A DNA stretch of 64,000 nucleotides from Certhia americana (lineage: Eukaryota > Chordata > Aves > Passeriformes > Certhiidae). The position numbers and the translations under genes were made by a program. Under the pieces are notes generated by a model. That model did not search any database. It worked only from the letters and a program-made list of their open reading frames with translations, and had not been told where the DNA came from. How positions within the stretch are numbered: the stretch's first letter is position 1; every line of letters begins with the position of its first letter. Positions 13,101-25,800 of this stretch are shown here, one piece after another. Where the stretch lies: positions 658,222 through 722,221 of the forward strand of contig JAGMWU010000042.1 of assembly GCA_018697195.1 (NCBI GenBank), in the 5' to 3' direction.

Positions 13101-15493
13101 ATGCCTCCTATTACTCCAAAAATTAGGAATAGCTTTTATTCACAATATATAAAAATGCTACATTTATGAAGCAATCCAATTTACATATTTCCATATTTAA
13201 TATGTATTCAGTGCACGAACCACCCTACTGGCCTTAATTCTTTCCATCAAATCCACAATTAGAATCTCATAAATTCAAAAGCATTATCTCGGGGACAAGG
13301 GATTTTAATTTTTTCCTAATTACACTAGTCCAGTTACCAGTTTAAAAAGCCTTCCACCTTGTGAGTAAAAAAGCTCTTGTTTCTAACCTCAGAGGCTTGT
13401 TGGCAGTAACCATGATTATGGCCATTGGCAGTAATGGCAGTGACAAAAGCTGCAGCCAAAGCAAAGCAAGTCAGATACTTCAAATTAAATACATCTGTCC
13501 TTCCTCAGACATCATCCTGCCCACCTGGCACCTGCTGCACAAAACTAGGAAACTTAAAAGATTTGTCCACAATGTTATCTGCTTCACATGACCTACAGGA
13601 ACTCCAAACTTCTGCTGCTAACAGTTTCTGACTTCAGATTTGAAAACCTGAAAATTTTCACTTCTTCCTCCAATTCAAAGCTGCTTCTTTAGTACACACA
13701 CCCCAGAGAATTAGCAGGTAAAACAGAAAAGCAATTCCCAGTGTCACTTTTAGGGCCTAGCAAACAGGACCACCTCTGTATTTTCAACATGCTTTCTTTG
13801 CTAATTATTTTTCAATACAAAGAGCAAATATTATTTCTACCAATACACATTAATACAAACAGCAACTCTTCCTGATACATGTTATTCTTTCTATTCAAAA
13901 TAAAAATAAAAGAAGCATTTTGCTTTCACACAACTACTATTATTTGGATTTGGTTTCAAGCAAGTATCACACAAGTTCTAGCACGACTTCAGCTTTTAGG
14001 ACACCCTACTTTAGGAACTTGTTTGCACAACACAGCCTGCCTCCTGCCTGTACAGGAACATGCCTTTCACTGCACTGTCAGTCACCAAGAACAGCTTTTG
14101 TGTTTAGTTCCCCTTGCATAAGTAAGCCCTATGTAAAGTAATGGCTAGCAATAAGGTTCTCAACACAAAGATGATGAAGTCTTCTAATCTCTCACTGCAG
14201 TTAGCAGAAGGCTAACTGTAGGGACAAATAGTGTTTCAACAAAACAATAAAGTTTATCCTTTTCCCAACAGATTAAAAAAAAGAAAAAAGTTGTATCTCC
14301 TCAGCTCCAAGTCTAGCAGAGGACTTGAGTTGTTTACAAATTTTCTCAGTGACAGCCAATTATGGGACAGGTCACAACCACAGCCAGACAAAAATCACAA
14401 AAAACACAGCTTCATATTCTACTGCCCAAGTTACTACCATCCTTGCTAGAGCTTCAATCTATATAACCTCATTTCAGGTTTTTAGCCTTCTGAAGAGCTT
14501 CAGCCACAGATGTAACAGGTTAAAAACAGCTAAAAAAATACCCGTATGGAAAATTACATGCTTTAAAAACTAGATTTCCCACCTACTTTTTTTTTTTTTT
14601 TCAATATTGGGCAACTACAGAATTAGCACAGCAGTATCTTACTGATAAATTGGCTTTTCAGGAATATTGTTCTTATGATGTTCACAAAGCGATTAATAGA
14701 CACCCACATTGTTTTAGAACACTAAAGTTTAGCTCATTTGACAGTTTCCCAAATTCTACTTCTCATTTGATAACTTCACTTGTTACTTTCTGGGTTTTAA
14801 TCAGGTTTTTACTTTTTGCCATATACTCCATCTCAGGAATTGGAAAACAAATATCTAAATGGCAACCCACACATAGCAAATAAACCTCAGAGGATGTTTC
14901 ATGACTTTAGCTAACAGCAGTGGGATCTTGCAGTATTCCTGATACATATTTACAGATAATTGTACGATCACAGAATCACTCCACCCATTTAAAACACAGG
15001 AAGATTAGAAGAGAAGGAAAACTCAGCCCTTCATAAGAGGACAGCTTGTTACACCATCAGAATGAGAACTCAGCTTTAGCCTTCCAGCAGCCCTAACACC
15101 AGAATTTGCAGATGAAACAGAACCAATTCTGTGTAGACAAAGTAGAAGAACAATGGGTGCTGCTGAAACTGCAGTATTTCAATCCAGTCTGTAAAGGTTG
15201 TGCGGCTATTTATGGGAAAAGTCACATTCTGATTTACAACAAACAGAACAAACGTTCTCCTTTTAAATGCAAAAGGAATTCAGGCTTCACATAAAAAAAA
15301 CAATGCAACAAGCATAATGAGGCAGCTCTAGAGCCAGGTACTTAAACTCACTACTCCTTGATTATCAAGGACGCATAGCTGGGTCAAGCAGTGGGAAGCC
15401 AAACACAACCATTCTCCCTTTCTAGGTTCCAACTCAACTTCCTTGCTGCCTGGCTGCACCCAGCAGAAAACACACATTTGCTGCTGCTTTGAA

Positions 15494-15586
15494 GCACAGA
15501 ATGACAGAACAGTTTGGGCGGGGGGGGTCCTAAACATCACTTAGTTCAAAACTCCCCACTGTGCTCAGGGATGGCACCCACCAGAC
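15494..15586 (-). mobile_element. CR1 LINE 3' end, left part (split by LTR)
   Basis: Inverted CR1 3' end starting at CACAGAATGACAGAACAG. It runs to ...CACCCACCAGAC, where the solo LTR is inserted, and the same CR1 resumes at 15,949. A G8 tract (positions within 15,519-15,530) lies inside. Confidence 0.85.
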
Positions 15587-15948
15587 TGTAGGGCTGACAA
15601 CTCTGTGTCTCTGAAACTTCATAGCTGAAGGCCTGTCAGGATCTTTTCTTTCCTAGGGAGAGCTTCTCACTTTCCCAAGAGAAATTGTGTAAACATATTC
15701 TCCAAACAATATTCTTTCTCAAAATAACAGGTAGTTTTTCATCCTTGTTTTTCATAACATAGAATATGCTGTTTCTCTAACTTAGACAATGGTAATAGGG
15801 AAGGTGGTGTTCCCATTCACCAATCACTTTTTACGTAGCAAAGTACCTTATATAAGGTACTCTGTTTCGTTAATAAATATTCCTCTTTTCAGCCTTCTGA
15901 TGAACTTATATTGAGTCTGTGTGTTTCTGTTCATAAATAACAGCGACA
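15587..15948 (+). mobile_element. Solo LTR, copy 2, nested in a CR1
   Basis: This 362-bp LTR begins TGTAGGGCTGACAAC and ends AACAGCGACA, with intact TG...CA ends. It is flanked by a perfect 6-bp target duplication, CCAGAC, at 15,581-15,586 and 15,949-15,954. TATATAA is at 15,849-15,855 and AATAAA at 15,872-15,877. Removing it with one duplication copy rejoins the CR1 text CACCCACCAGAC to CAGGCTGCTCAGGG, so the insertion post-dates the CR1. It is the same family as 2,139-2,503. No retroviral genes are present. Confidence 0.93.
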
Positions 15949-16115
15949 CCAGACCAGGCTGCTCAGGGCCCCATCCAACCTGTCCTTGAACACTCCCAGC
16001 AGTGGGGCACCCACAACCTCTCTGGGCAGCCTGTGCCAGTGCCTCACCACCCACTAAGTAAAGACATTCTTCTTGACATCTAATCTAAACCTGCCTGCTT
16101 TCAGTAGTGTCTGTG
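15949..16115 (-). mobile_element. CR1 LINE fragment, right part (split by LTR)
   Basis: Continuation of the CR1 interrupted at 15,586: CAGGGCCCCATCCAACCTG, CTTGAACACTCCCAGCAG, TCTCTGGGCAGCCTGTGCC, then ATCTAATCTAAACCTGCC. Similarity ends near 16,115. Confidence 0.88.
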
Positions 16116-17496
16116 CAGCAAGAGTGTGTGTGTGTTAGAAGATCTGTTGTTAGCTCATCAAAGGCTGAACCCACACGTCTCTGGAGCACAGTATCACACA
16201 GTGCCTGCAAAAGAAGGGTAGAACTTCAGAGAAAACCATTGAAGATTGCTTAAAACAGAAGACACCAGCTAATCTTAAGGTATGAACCACTGACTACAGA
16301 GCAACTTCTCAATTATCTTAACATCTTTTCCAGTACACATCTGACAGTATAAATATAAAAAACCTTAGAGTGTCACAGCAGCAGAACATGGAAATGCCTT
16401 ACAGAGATCACAGCTACATGACACACTGCCTGGAGATGAAAAATAAATACTCAGACAACTAATATTTGATAATTATAGCTGCCATCCATACATTTGATTA
16501 TTCTGTTTTCTCTGACGCCGCAGTTAATTTAAACAGAGAGTTAGCATGCATGCTCATAATGGACAGCAGCTCCTCTTGGCCAAACTATTAACCTTCCTAA
16601 ACAAAGGCATCTATGCTTTCAAAATTCTGGATATTAAGACTGAGGTTCAGGCACCTTTTAATACAGAAATTTGCACATACAATTACTGCAATTGATAAAT
16701 CCTTTACTCTGCATCGATCCCATTGTTATAATGATCAATACTTGTTTTAAGAATCCATACGTGCATTCAAGCATTCTTTCCAATTTGCACAGGGGTCAAA
16801 TTGGTCACAGGCAAACAAACCCATTTAGAAGTACCCTTGGTGAACAGAACTCCTGAAGAGTGGAGAAATAGAATTCTAACTACAACTCTAGCCTCATATA
16901 TGTGAGCAACAACTGTACGAAATACAAAAGCTGTCTCTTAGAAGTCAAGGAGTTGAACATCCAGCTGGAAAATTACTATAAATGAGCATCTAAAGCTGTT
17001 CACCTGCTTTCCCATATACCTATTTTAACATGAAATTGAAGCATTAAGATCACTCAGTGCTTCAGAACTCAAATGCACTGCCAACTCACAGAAGACACAC
17101 TGTAAGTGTATTTCAAAGCTAAAGAGTTAATCTGCACAGTAGGTGTCATGCATGGTGCAAAATGGTCACTAAGCCTGTGTCTGACCAGCTCCATTGTCAG
17201 TAATTCACAGCATTACTAGACTGAAATGCACAGAAATATCCTGTCCAGGAAGATACTGGGATTCAGCTAGCAGAGAAGGAATGAGGCATGAAACACTCAT
17301 TAAACCCCACATGTCAGCAACAGCTAGCTACAGGATAGTGTCACACTACAGAGCAAATGAAAACACAGACACTAAACAATACACGACAGAGAAAAGTCAA
17401 AAGCCACTGAAATAAATCTTCCTCCCCCAGTCTTCACATGTAAATTAAGCTTAAATTGTTGGCACTCTCATGTGCTTGAAACCGGGTTTACCCATA

Positions 17497-17685
17497 GAGA
17501 TTAACAAAGAATCACCAAATCGTTTGGGTGGGAAAAGCCCTTAAAGATCACCTAGTTCTATCCCCTCTGCCATGGGCAGGGACACCTTCCAGGGGCTGCT
17601 CAAAGCCTCATCCAACCTGACCTTGAACACTTCCAGGGGTGGGGCATCCACACCTTCCCTGGGCAGTTCCTTACCCAGTGAGTGG
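17497..17685 (-). mobile_element. CR1 LINE 3' fragment
   Basis: Inverted CR1 3' region: AGAATCACCAAATCGTTTGG, CTTAAAGATCACCTAGTTC, TGCCATGGGCAGGGACACC, CCTTGAACACTTCCAGGGG and TTCCCTGGGCAG. The typical next part of CR1 is replaced by a different block starting near 17,685. Confidence 0.87.
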
Positions 17686-18100
17686 CCCATCTATCAAACC
17701 CTCACCTCTCCAGTTTATAGACAAGGATGTTGTGCCAAACGCTTTGCACAAGTCCAGACAGATGACATCAGTTGTTCTTCCCTCATCCATCAGTGCTGCA
17801 ACCCCATCACTGAGGGCAACCAAATTTGTCAGGCCCTTTCATTTGCCCTTAGTGACACCTTGTTGGCTGTCACAAATCACCTCCTTATTTTCTATGTGCC
17901 TTAGCACAATTTCCAAGAGCATCTATTCCATGATCCTGTCCGGCACAGAGGTGATACTGAATAGCCTGGAATTTCCTGTATTCTTCCTTTTTTTCCCCCC
18001 TCTTTTAACACTGGGAGTTATATTTTCCCTTTTCCAGTCACTGGTAACTTCACCAGTCTGCCACAGCTTTCCTAATAGGACAGATAGTGACAAGATTGTA
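17686..18100 (-). repeat. Probable upstream part of the same CR1 or another dispersed repeat
   Basis: The block includes GACAAGGATGTTGTGCCAAA, CAAGTCCAGACAGATGACAT and CCAGTCACTGGTAACTTCAC followed by CCAGTCTGCCACAGC. I recall closely similar text from interspersed repeats in birds, probably a 5' region of certain CR1 subfamilies, joined here to a 3' end by internal deletion. The class is uncertain; open frames here should not be read as genes. Confidence 0.45.
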
Positions 18101-19799
18101 ATATTTAGATAGTCAGGATTTGAATCCAAAAGCTTGAATTTGAAACAAATAGCTTATAATCAAGTTCTATAACAGCACAATTACAGCAATTAAACTAAAC
18201 TGCTCATGTATGATGTTATTTTATGACAATTTCTTTGGGCAGCTTGGCTGCTCCTCTAGACTCTTACCTCTACTTCTATTCATATGTCTAGAAAGAGATC
18301 TCAACAGCTCCTTGCATGCCTAATGAAAGAATCCCTACAGACACATCCATCTTCAAAGAACAGCAACAAAGACATCAAGACTAACTCAGCACTTAAGTGA
18401 AATTTAAGTATGAGTGACTAAAAAGCCTTATTCAAACACCTTAACCACAAGGTCTGACACTTGTTTGTTTCTGTGCCTTCTCCCCATACTCATGAATCCA
18501 GCATTTTTTGCTGTTTATGAGCCTGCCTTTGCAGAAGAGGTGTTACAAGTCACTCACAGCACCCTCAATCCTGACAAATGGCAATTTGAATCTCCTCCTG
18601 CTAAGGAGAGAAATCAGAGTGACTTTCACTTCCCGCAGAGGTGAGACTTTACCAAACCAGCAAAACTCCCAAAGAGCAATGTACATTCTGCTTTAAAAGC
18701 AGTACACGGCAAGGGCACAAGTCTTCAGCACCAGGTCTCAGATGAGTCATGGAATAAACATCTCCCCAAGGCAATGCTCCTGCCAATCAGCTGAGCCACA
18801 GCAACTGCAGCACACAGTGGCATTCACAGATTCCCAGCTTGCTACAGATTCCAGTGAGTGCTCAGGACTCCCTTCTGCAGCCAGGGATGAAGGGAGCAGG
18901 TGCCAGGTCATGGAAGAGGAGGCGAGGGGGCACGGAAAGGACAAAGCAGTGCCCTGGCGTGGGGTTAGGCAGTAGATAATCTAGCATGGCACAAGATTGG
19001 GACCTTACTTTTAAGGAATAAATGGGCAAGGAAACACAGCAATAATTTCCTCAAAATACTGATTTATGGAGATGGGAAACCATTGGTATGGTTTCTGATC
19101 CTGAGAACTCTTCACTGCACTTTACTGTCCAATTGGGCACCACTGCTACCCTATTTAAAACAAGGACATTTGAAGTGGTAAAGACATCATAGCTTCAGAA
19201 AGTGACCCTTAGCTATAGATTGCAAATTGGACAGAGAATCTTTCGCAGTCCCAATTGAAATAGCCATTCCCAGCATCTCAGGTGTTCTCCCATTCTGTAA
19301 CAGCAGCAATATAATACATTAAACACATACATCTCCCTATCTCTTGTTTGGTGGTTCAAAGTACATTCTAAAAAATGCAATCGCAGTTACTCAGTTTTAT
19401 ACTCCACATCAGATACCTAAATGCCAGGCATTAGGGCGCCTAAATTACACACTGGAACCAAATCCTACAGTATAAGTAAGCTCCCATTATACGGGGAGGA
19501 AAAAGAAGCTTGCAAGTTCTTTTCAATCAAGCTCACAACCACAACTAGAGCAAATCACATGCTTAGTTTCAACAAAAACATTAGCAGGAGGCAGATGCTG
19601 ACTGGACTGATAATTTCCATTTGTTTATTTAACAGTCATGCACCATTCACAACATTAGTCATTTGGTTCTTATCCTCCCCTCAATGGCATTGTTTTAAGG
19701 CTCATCAGCAATTCTACTTCCGTATCATTGGCCATATTTTGTAACTTAAGCCTATTATTCCATATAAAAAAACATGTCAGGTTTGTTTTTTGTGGTAGG

Positions 19800-19885
19800 T
19801 TGTTTGGTTTTGGGGTTGGTTTTTTTTTTTGGGGGGGGGGGGGAGGGGGGACTGGTGGTTTTGGTTTTTGGTTGGGTTTGGAGTT
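19800..19885 (+). repeat. T-run plus G13/G6 tract, G-rich T/G block
   Basis: A T run is followed by 13 G (19,831-19,843), an A, six more G, and then a T/G-only stretch with several GGG words up to GGGGGG near 19,880. This is a strong candidate for G-quadruplex folding on the plus strand. ORFs across it encode poly-glycine or poly-proline and are artefacts. Confidence 0.85.
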
Positions 19886-22552
19886 TTTTGGGGGGTTGTT
19901 GGCTTTCTTAAGCACAAGACCCACCTGGATTGCTAACAATCATGCAAAAGACAACTGCCCTTAGGAAAACTGTTTTAATCCCAAGACGTGCAAACAGCAC
20001 AGCTTAAAAGCTTCTCTATTAACAGACTAGTAAAACTTAAAAGTTGCAAGATCTGCAAAGCCTTTATTCAGCTGTTCTACAACCACAGGGTTTACCTCAC
20101 TCCCCACCTACCCCCACCCAAATCACATTTGGGAAAGCAGACAGTACAATTCCCACCCAAACATACACAGTTTGATAAAGGAACCACTTTGTGAGGAGCT
20201 TAATCAAGCAAACATTCAGCATCCTGGACTCCATAATCACATATTTCCCAATTCATTGTGAGATGCTACTGCTTCTCTTCTTGCTGGTCTTTTATTACAG
20301 AAATTGCCCTCCTGCTGCAGTTACCATCTTACCTGCTGCTTCCTGCTCCCTCTTGTCTTTCAGCATTCCCAAGAAGAGAATAAATAAACTAAAGTCACCT
20401 CATGCATTCTTACTGTTACTGTTTTACAGGTCTAGTCCAGGACAAACCTAGAAATTTGGAATATCTAAGTACGGCAAATAGAATAGTCTCCATTTAGTGA
20501 ATTTTTCTCTGTAATTTCTGTCCAAACCTCACAGAACAACTGCTGATGGCAAAAGGGGAAATGCTGACACACACCATAACACGCTTTTAGAACAGGTGGG
20601 ACCTACACAGTTACTCTGGTCTTGATTTCCAACTGCAAAGGAAAAATAACCCAGGAGCTCTTCAAGGCTTGATTTTTTCAGTTGCATCAGCAAAGGAGAA
20701 AAGGTTTTTGCCTGAACAATTTCAGCTTTTCAGTCATACAAAAAATAATCTGAATTTTCTGCATTGATGTATATGGATTTTTTTTTCTTAGATATATGTA
20801 AAACACCAAAACATGAACAAAACTATTCATATGCAGGCTGCAGTAAAGAGACTTGCAGCTCAACCCCTGGAACATTTATAGGTGGCAACAGAGCACATCC
20901 TATTCCCACTACCAATTCTAATTTAAATATCTTCTCAAGGCAGCTATTAACAAGAAAATCATGCCTGGGACATAGCTGCTCCCAGGTCCCTAGTTACTAC
21001 TATGGGAATCCAGTGTAACAGAAGGCATTAGATTTTTCTTCTCCACAAATTAATTTCTATTTAGAAACTACTTATGCTTGTTTCTGAAGTTCTGGAATCT
21101 AAAGCACTGTGGCAACGCAAGCGCTTCACAAATTATTCCAGGCTCCCAGTGTCAGCACAAAGCCTGCAGGGGCTTGGGGAAAGGTACTATTGCAACTCCT
21201 GCAGTATCATCATTTGGTGAGTTTGATTACAGCAGTTGTGCAAGGATGCATCTCGATTGCTATCTGCCCTAAGCACAGAGCGCTGCATGCTGGAAACTGC
21301 GGTCTCCACTGGCCACGCAGAGCATCCACAAAGCAGGTGGCTATAGTATCCTGTTTTACCATATTCACAGAGCCCTCAGACTCCTGGCAAACGGCCAGAG
21401 CTCACAGACAAAGCCTGAGGGCTTCCCAGAGTCAAATAAAAATGGCCAAACTAGCTTTTGGACGGGCAGTAATGTGCTCTAGCCTGATAGCAAGTCCACC
21501 CGAAAAATCCAGAATTAGTTAAAGCAGAAATGTCATCTAAACTAGGACATTAGTAATTAGGTCAAGCTAATACCAAAAACCATTATGCAAAACGTTGCGA
21601 AGAGGCCAGCCAGGCCTCCGGGGGCTGGGGAAGACACTTGAACAGCAGAAAGTTAGCTAACTGTAATTAGTGATTATGAACAAAAACTTTCTGCCAGATT
21701 GACCCATTTAAAATAAATAGAAGTTCTTTAAAAAGATATGCATAAATTTAAGGCACGCAAGACTGAATTTGACAGAATAGATTTTTAAAGAAGACAGGAA
21801 AAGACAGAAACACCAAAGGTAGCAAGAAGCTATTTCACATTCCAGTGACTGAACTGCGGAGCTTATTTCATCTGTGCAATGGATTAAAGCTTCTTCCTTA
21901 AGGCTCATAAAGAACTTGATGACTGCATGAAGACAGAAGCTATCAGTGCTTTCAGCTACCAACTTATCTAGCAAAAAACAAAAGGTCAGAGAACCACGTC
22001 AAGTGAGAGACAGCTCAGAATGAGAGCAGGTTCACCAAGTAAAGCAGATATACACATAGTGAATGAAACCACAGACAAAGCTCATTTTCATTTTTCATCA
22101 GACTTCAATCTGTAACATACACCAAAAAAAATCTGGCTTGATGATTTTCAGAAGACCGGGACTTCTCAGCAAAATTCAGCATCTGAATGTACACCTGAGT
22201 AGCCACTGAGTACTGAGCACTGTACCATACCAACACTGCCTCCAAAAAGAATTGAGCAAGTATTGCATCTTTGATTTTCCTCAACCTCCAATGTTCAGCC
22301 AATACAGAAACTTCAAAAGCCTTCTCTTCACTCATAGTCATCTTCAAAAAGATTAATGGAGGAGTGAAACAAAGCATGCTGACTCGACATGCATTTGTAA
22401 TTATCCATTTTTGTATCAATCTGCAATGCCCAGCCTTTGTGGCAACCTTGACATGCCATCCACCTGCTTCCCTGATGCTTTTGACTAATTTCATTCTATT
22501 CCTTAATCCGCAGATGCTTTTTCTGGGCTGTCCAGATGGCCCCTAGGTTTCT

Positions 22553-22800
22553 GTGCTCTCAGAACTGCTGGGTCAGGCCCATGGTCCATCCAGCCCAGGA
22601 CTGTCTGGCAGAAGCAGCACAAAACACTACCCAGAGACAGCAAAGCAACTGCAATGGAAACCTGACTCCCTCTCCTCTGTTACCAGACACCACCTAGAAA
22701 AATCTGTCATTGAACTGATGTGTTCCCCTCTAAAGGGGACTTCTAAGCCATGCTATGAACACATTTTAACCAGGCTTCCTTGTAGAACAAATTGCTAATT
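22553..22800. repeat. Possible ancient dispersed repeat
   Basis: The text GGTCAGGCCCATGGTCCATC followed by CAGCCCAGGACTGTCTGGCA resembles a motif ('ggatcagaccagtggtccatctagcccagtatcctgtct') that I associate with old interspersed repeats of birds and reptiles. GTCATTGAACTGATGTGTTC further right fits the same impression. The family is unknown to me. Confidence 0.35.
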
Positions 22801-25800
22801 AAAAATTGTCTAACAAATACTGCATTATTAAGACATGATATACATAAATGCCTAGTTCAGCTGTGGCTTTTTGGCTTTATTTTATGTTTGTACAGAGTCT
22901 ACTAATATCAGTACAGGATGCCAATACTGCTGGAAAACACAGAGCATATTCCCAGGCTTTCACAGACACTGGAAATCTCAGATTTCAAGACACGAGAACC
23001 TATAAAAGTCTGACAACTTACTGGAGAAGTAAGCAAAACTGAACACTTTCCCATGCACTCTTTAAAATTTTGTCCTCAATATTCTGTTGTCCTACATTGT
23101 GTTTTAAGTTGCAGATACAGAAGTGAGTTGATACTACAGCCAAAGTACAAACCAGCTCCTCTTCAGAGCCTAGAAAATTTTCTTCTAAATTGTTGAATGC
23201 CTAATTTAAGACTGCCATTATCACCTCACTACATTCCATGCCTTTCTCAGCCAAGGACAAAATTTCCCTCAGTTCCTGCACATGCTGCATTGGGTGATAC
23301 AAAGTAATGAAGTTGCAAGTAACGAAGTTTCATCAACACCTGAAAAAAACCTAATATGCATCACTTCAAACAGCAAAAACCATGCATGACCTCTATGACA
23401 GCTGACTGTTCAATTGACTATGATTTTTTAAAACAAACCCTACAAGCCTGACCCAGCTAAAGCCACAGACTTACCTTATCATCTGTACTGTAAGTGGACA
23501 GAAGTGACTGAACTAGGATAACTGTAGCCAGAGGTGCATTTACTGGGAATCTACTAAGGAAAACTTCATCTATTAAGAAATACACAATATTCAGTGATAT
23601 TCTAGGAGCTACTTGGTTACTCTCATTTGTCATCAGCATCGATAACTTTATGTAGAAAATAAAGTCTCTAAAAACATACAGTAATGTAATGAAAGGAATG
23701 CATTGTTATAGAGACATTTATGGTGGATTTTTACTACTGAAATACATTTAATTCTATCAGCATTAGTTTTGGGGGATTTCTGCAATGTGATACATGCTAA
23801 GTAAGTCTGTGACAAGAGATGAAAAAAGGGGAATTCAGACTTCATAAAAACAGTTACGAGTTACAGTGTTCTAGTTGCATTAGTATGCCAAAACCACCCA
23901 AATTGGAAACCTTAGGTATCAGCAGGAAAATAATCTGTAAGAATTATTTTAAGTTAGGTTGATTTTTTTGTTTGTAGTTTTAGTGAAGTCTGGCAGAAGT
24001 GAAAGAGCTGACAAATTAAAATTACAAAACAATTTTAGCCTCTGCTCCTCAGATCCCATTATTTTTCCTCCAAAGGTGATAAAAACTTGTGCTTCTTTCT
24101 CATTTGCACTTTGTCACTCTTGGTGAGGATCTCATAATCCATGAACAAAATCAGAAGCAACAGCACATTCTCTTCACCAAAGAGAAATTTGAAAAAAAAA
24201 AAAAGTCTTTGCAACACAGACTGAGGGAAAAAAATTGAAGCTAATCAAGTAACAATCTACATACCATATTCAATAAAATAGTTAGAAGCACTAAAGCTTT
24301 TTAAATAAAACTGGCTTAGAGCTATTTTAAGTTAGTAAGAGATCCCACTGTAAGTAATTAATTTTTCCATTCTATCATCTTCTCCAACCTGAAGGGCTTC
24401 TTATTTTAATAAACTAAGGCGGGCAAATATGAGGTAACAAACAGGAATCCACCCGATTTGTATGCAAAGGAAATTCAAGGAACTCTTGCTGCCCAAAGTC
24501 AATTAAAAATAAAATTCACAATACATGAGAAATATATATCCATAGTTTAGCTTAGTCTGTCTAAAAAAGTAACAGAACAGATCAATAATTGAACAAGAAC
24601 ATGCTTTCAAGTTTTCCACATAATAGTCAGTTTCTTGGAAGTGCCTATTTCCCTCTTCACTTTTAAGAGGCACTGAAATACACAAAGACATATTCAACGT
24701 GGGCTGGGAAACTGTGTTCATTGAGAAAACTGACCAAAACAAAGCAGATCAACTTGTACATTTCTAGGAGTAGAATTTCCAAAGACAACAAAATGAAACT
24801 AGTAGTTTTGGTGCTAGAAGTGAGCCCACTAAGCACTCTGCTACACTGCTGGGCAAAAAAAAATGTCAGAGTTGGCTCTCCAAGATCCAACCCTGCTGAA
24901 GTGAACAACTTGTTTTGCTCGAGTAATCAGAACTACAGAGGCTTAAATTTCTTTAGTAAGCAGCAGATCAATTACTCTGCACTTTAGATTTTTGACCTCC
25001 TGAGTCTTTCACATATAGAATGTGACCGTCTCTTAAATACTTAAAGATGAGAAGCATCAAAAAAGCACTTTGGTCTTCTCTTGATAACCTCCATATGCTA
25101 CAGAAAGTTGGAAGGGCGTAACTAAGAGCAACATATTTTCTCAGGAAATTAAAATTAGGGCACCTAACATCCCTGTTTAAAAAATAATCTCTTCACATTT
25201 GGGTTCTGCCACAAAGAAAAAATATGCTAAGCCACCTGTCCACCCAGATTTGCCCAGCCCTCCTTGTACTCCGGCCTAAAGTTTGGTCAACTTAGTGATC
25301 AAACAAAGCCCAGATAGCAAAGGTATCCTCTCTCCAAACCATAAGAGGCAGACTAGCAGATCTCTGCTCCCACCCCTGGTGACTGCAGCTGTGAGTCACC
25401 ACACAGAATGAAACCAAACAGGAGGGGATACATGGGGCTTAACCCCGCCAGGCAACAGCAGATCAGCAGCTCAACCTGCACACACCTGAGGAAACATGCT
25501 CCCAAAGGAATTGGGAAACAAACTACCAGAAAAGCCAGAGCTAAGAGTCACCTCCTCAGATAAAAGTTACAGATTTCTGTACACCCATACAGAGAAAACC
25601 AAGTACACTACTGCTAACCAGTACTTGACACACCTTAAATTCTGGTCAGCGTGATTTCAGAGGAACTAATTCACAAAATGGTCACAAAGGTAACAAATGA
25701 ACAGAGGCAGAACTCTGTGAGAGATGAATGAGCATTGCTTTGAAGGAAGCCTTCATATCCCAAAAAGCTACACTAAAAAGTCAGTTAACAGTCTTTATTT

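Noticed and set aside
22105..22494. 129-codon minus-strand ORF
   Set aside because: No recognisable domain or composition bias, no convincing splice context, and overlapping plus-strand ORFs. Treated as chance.
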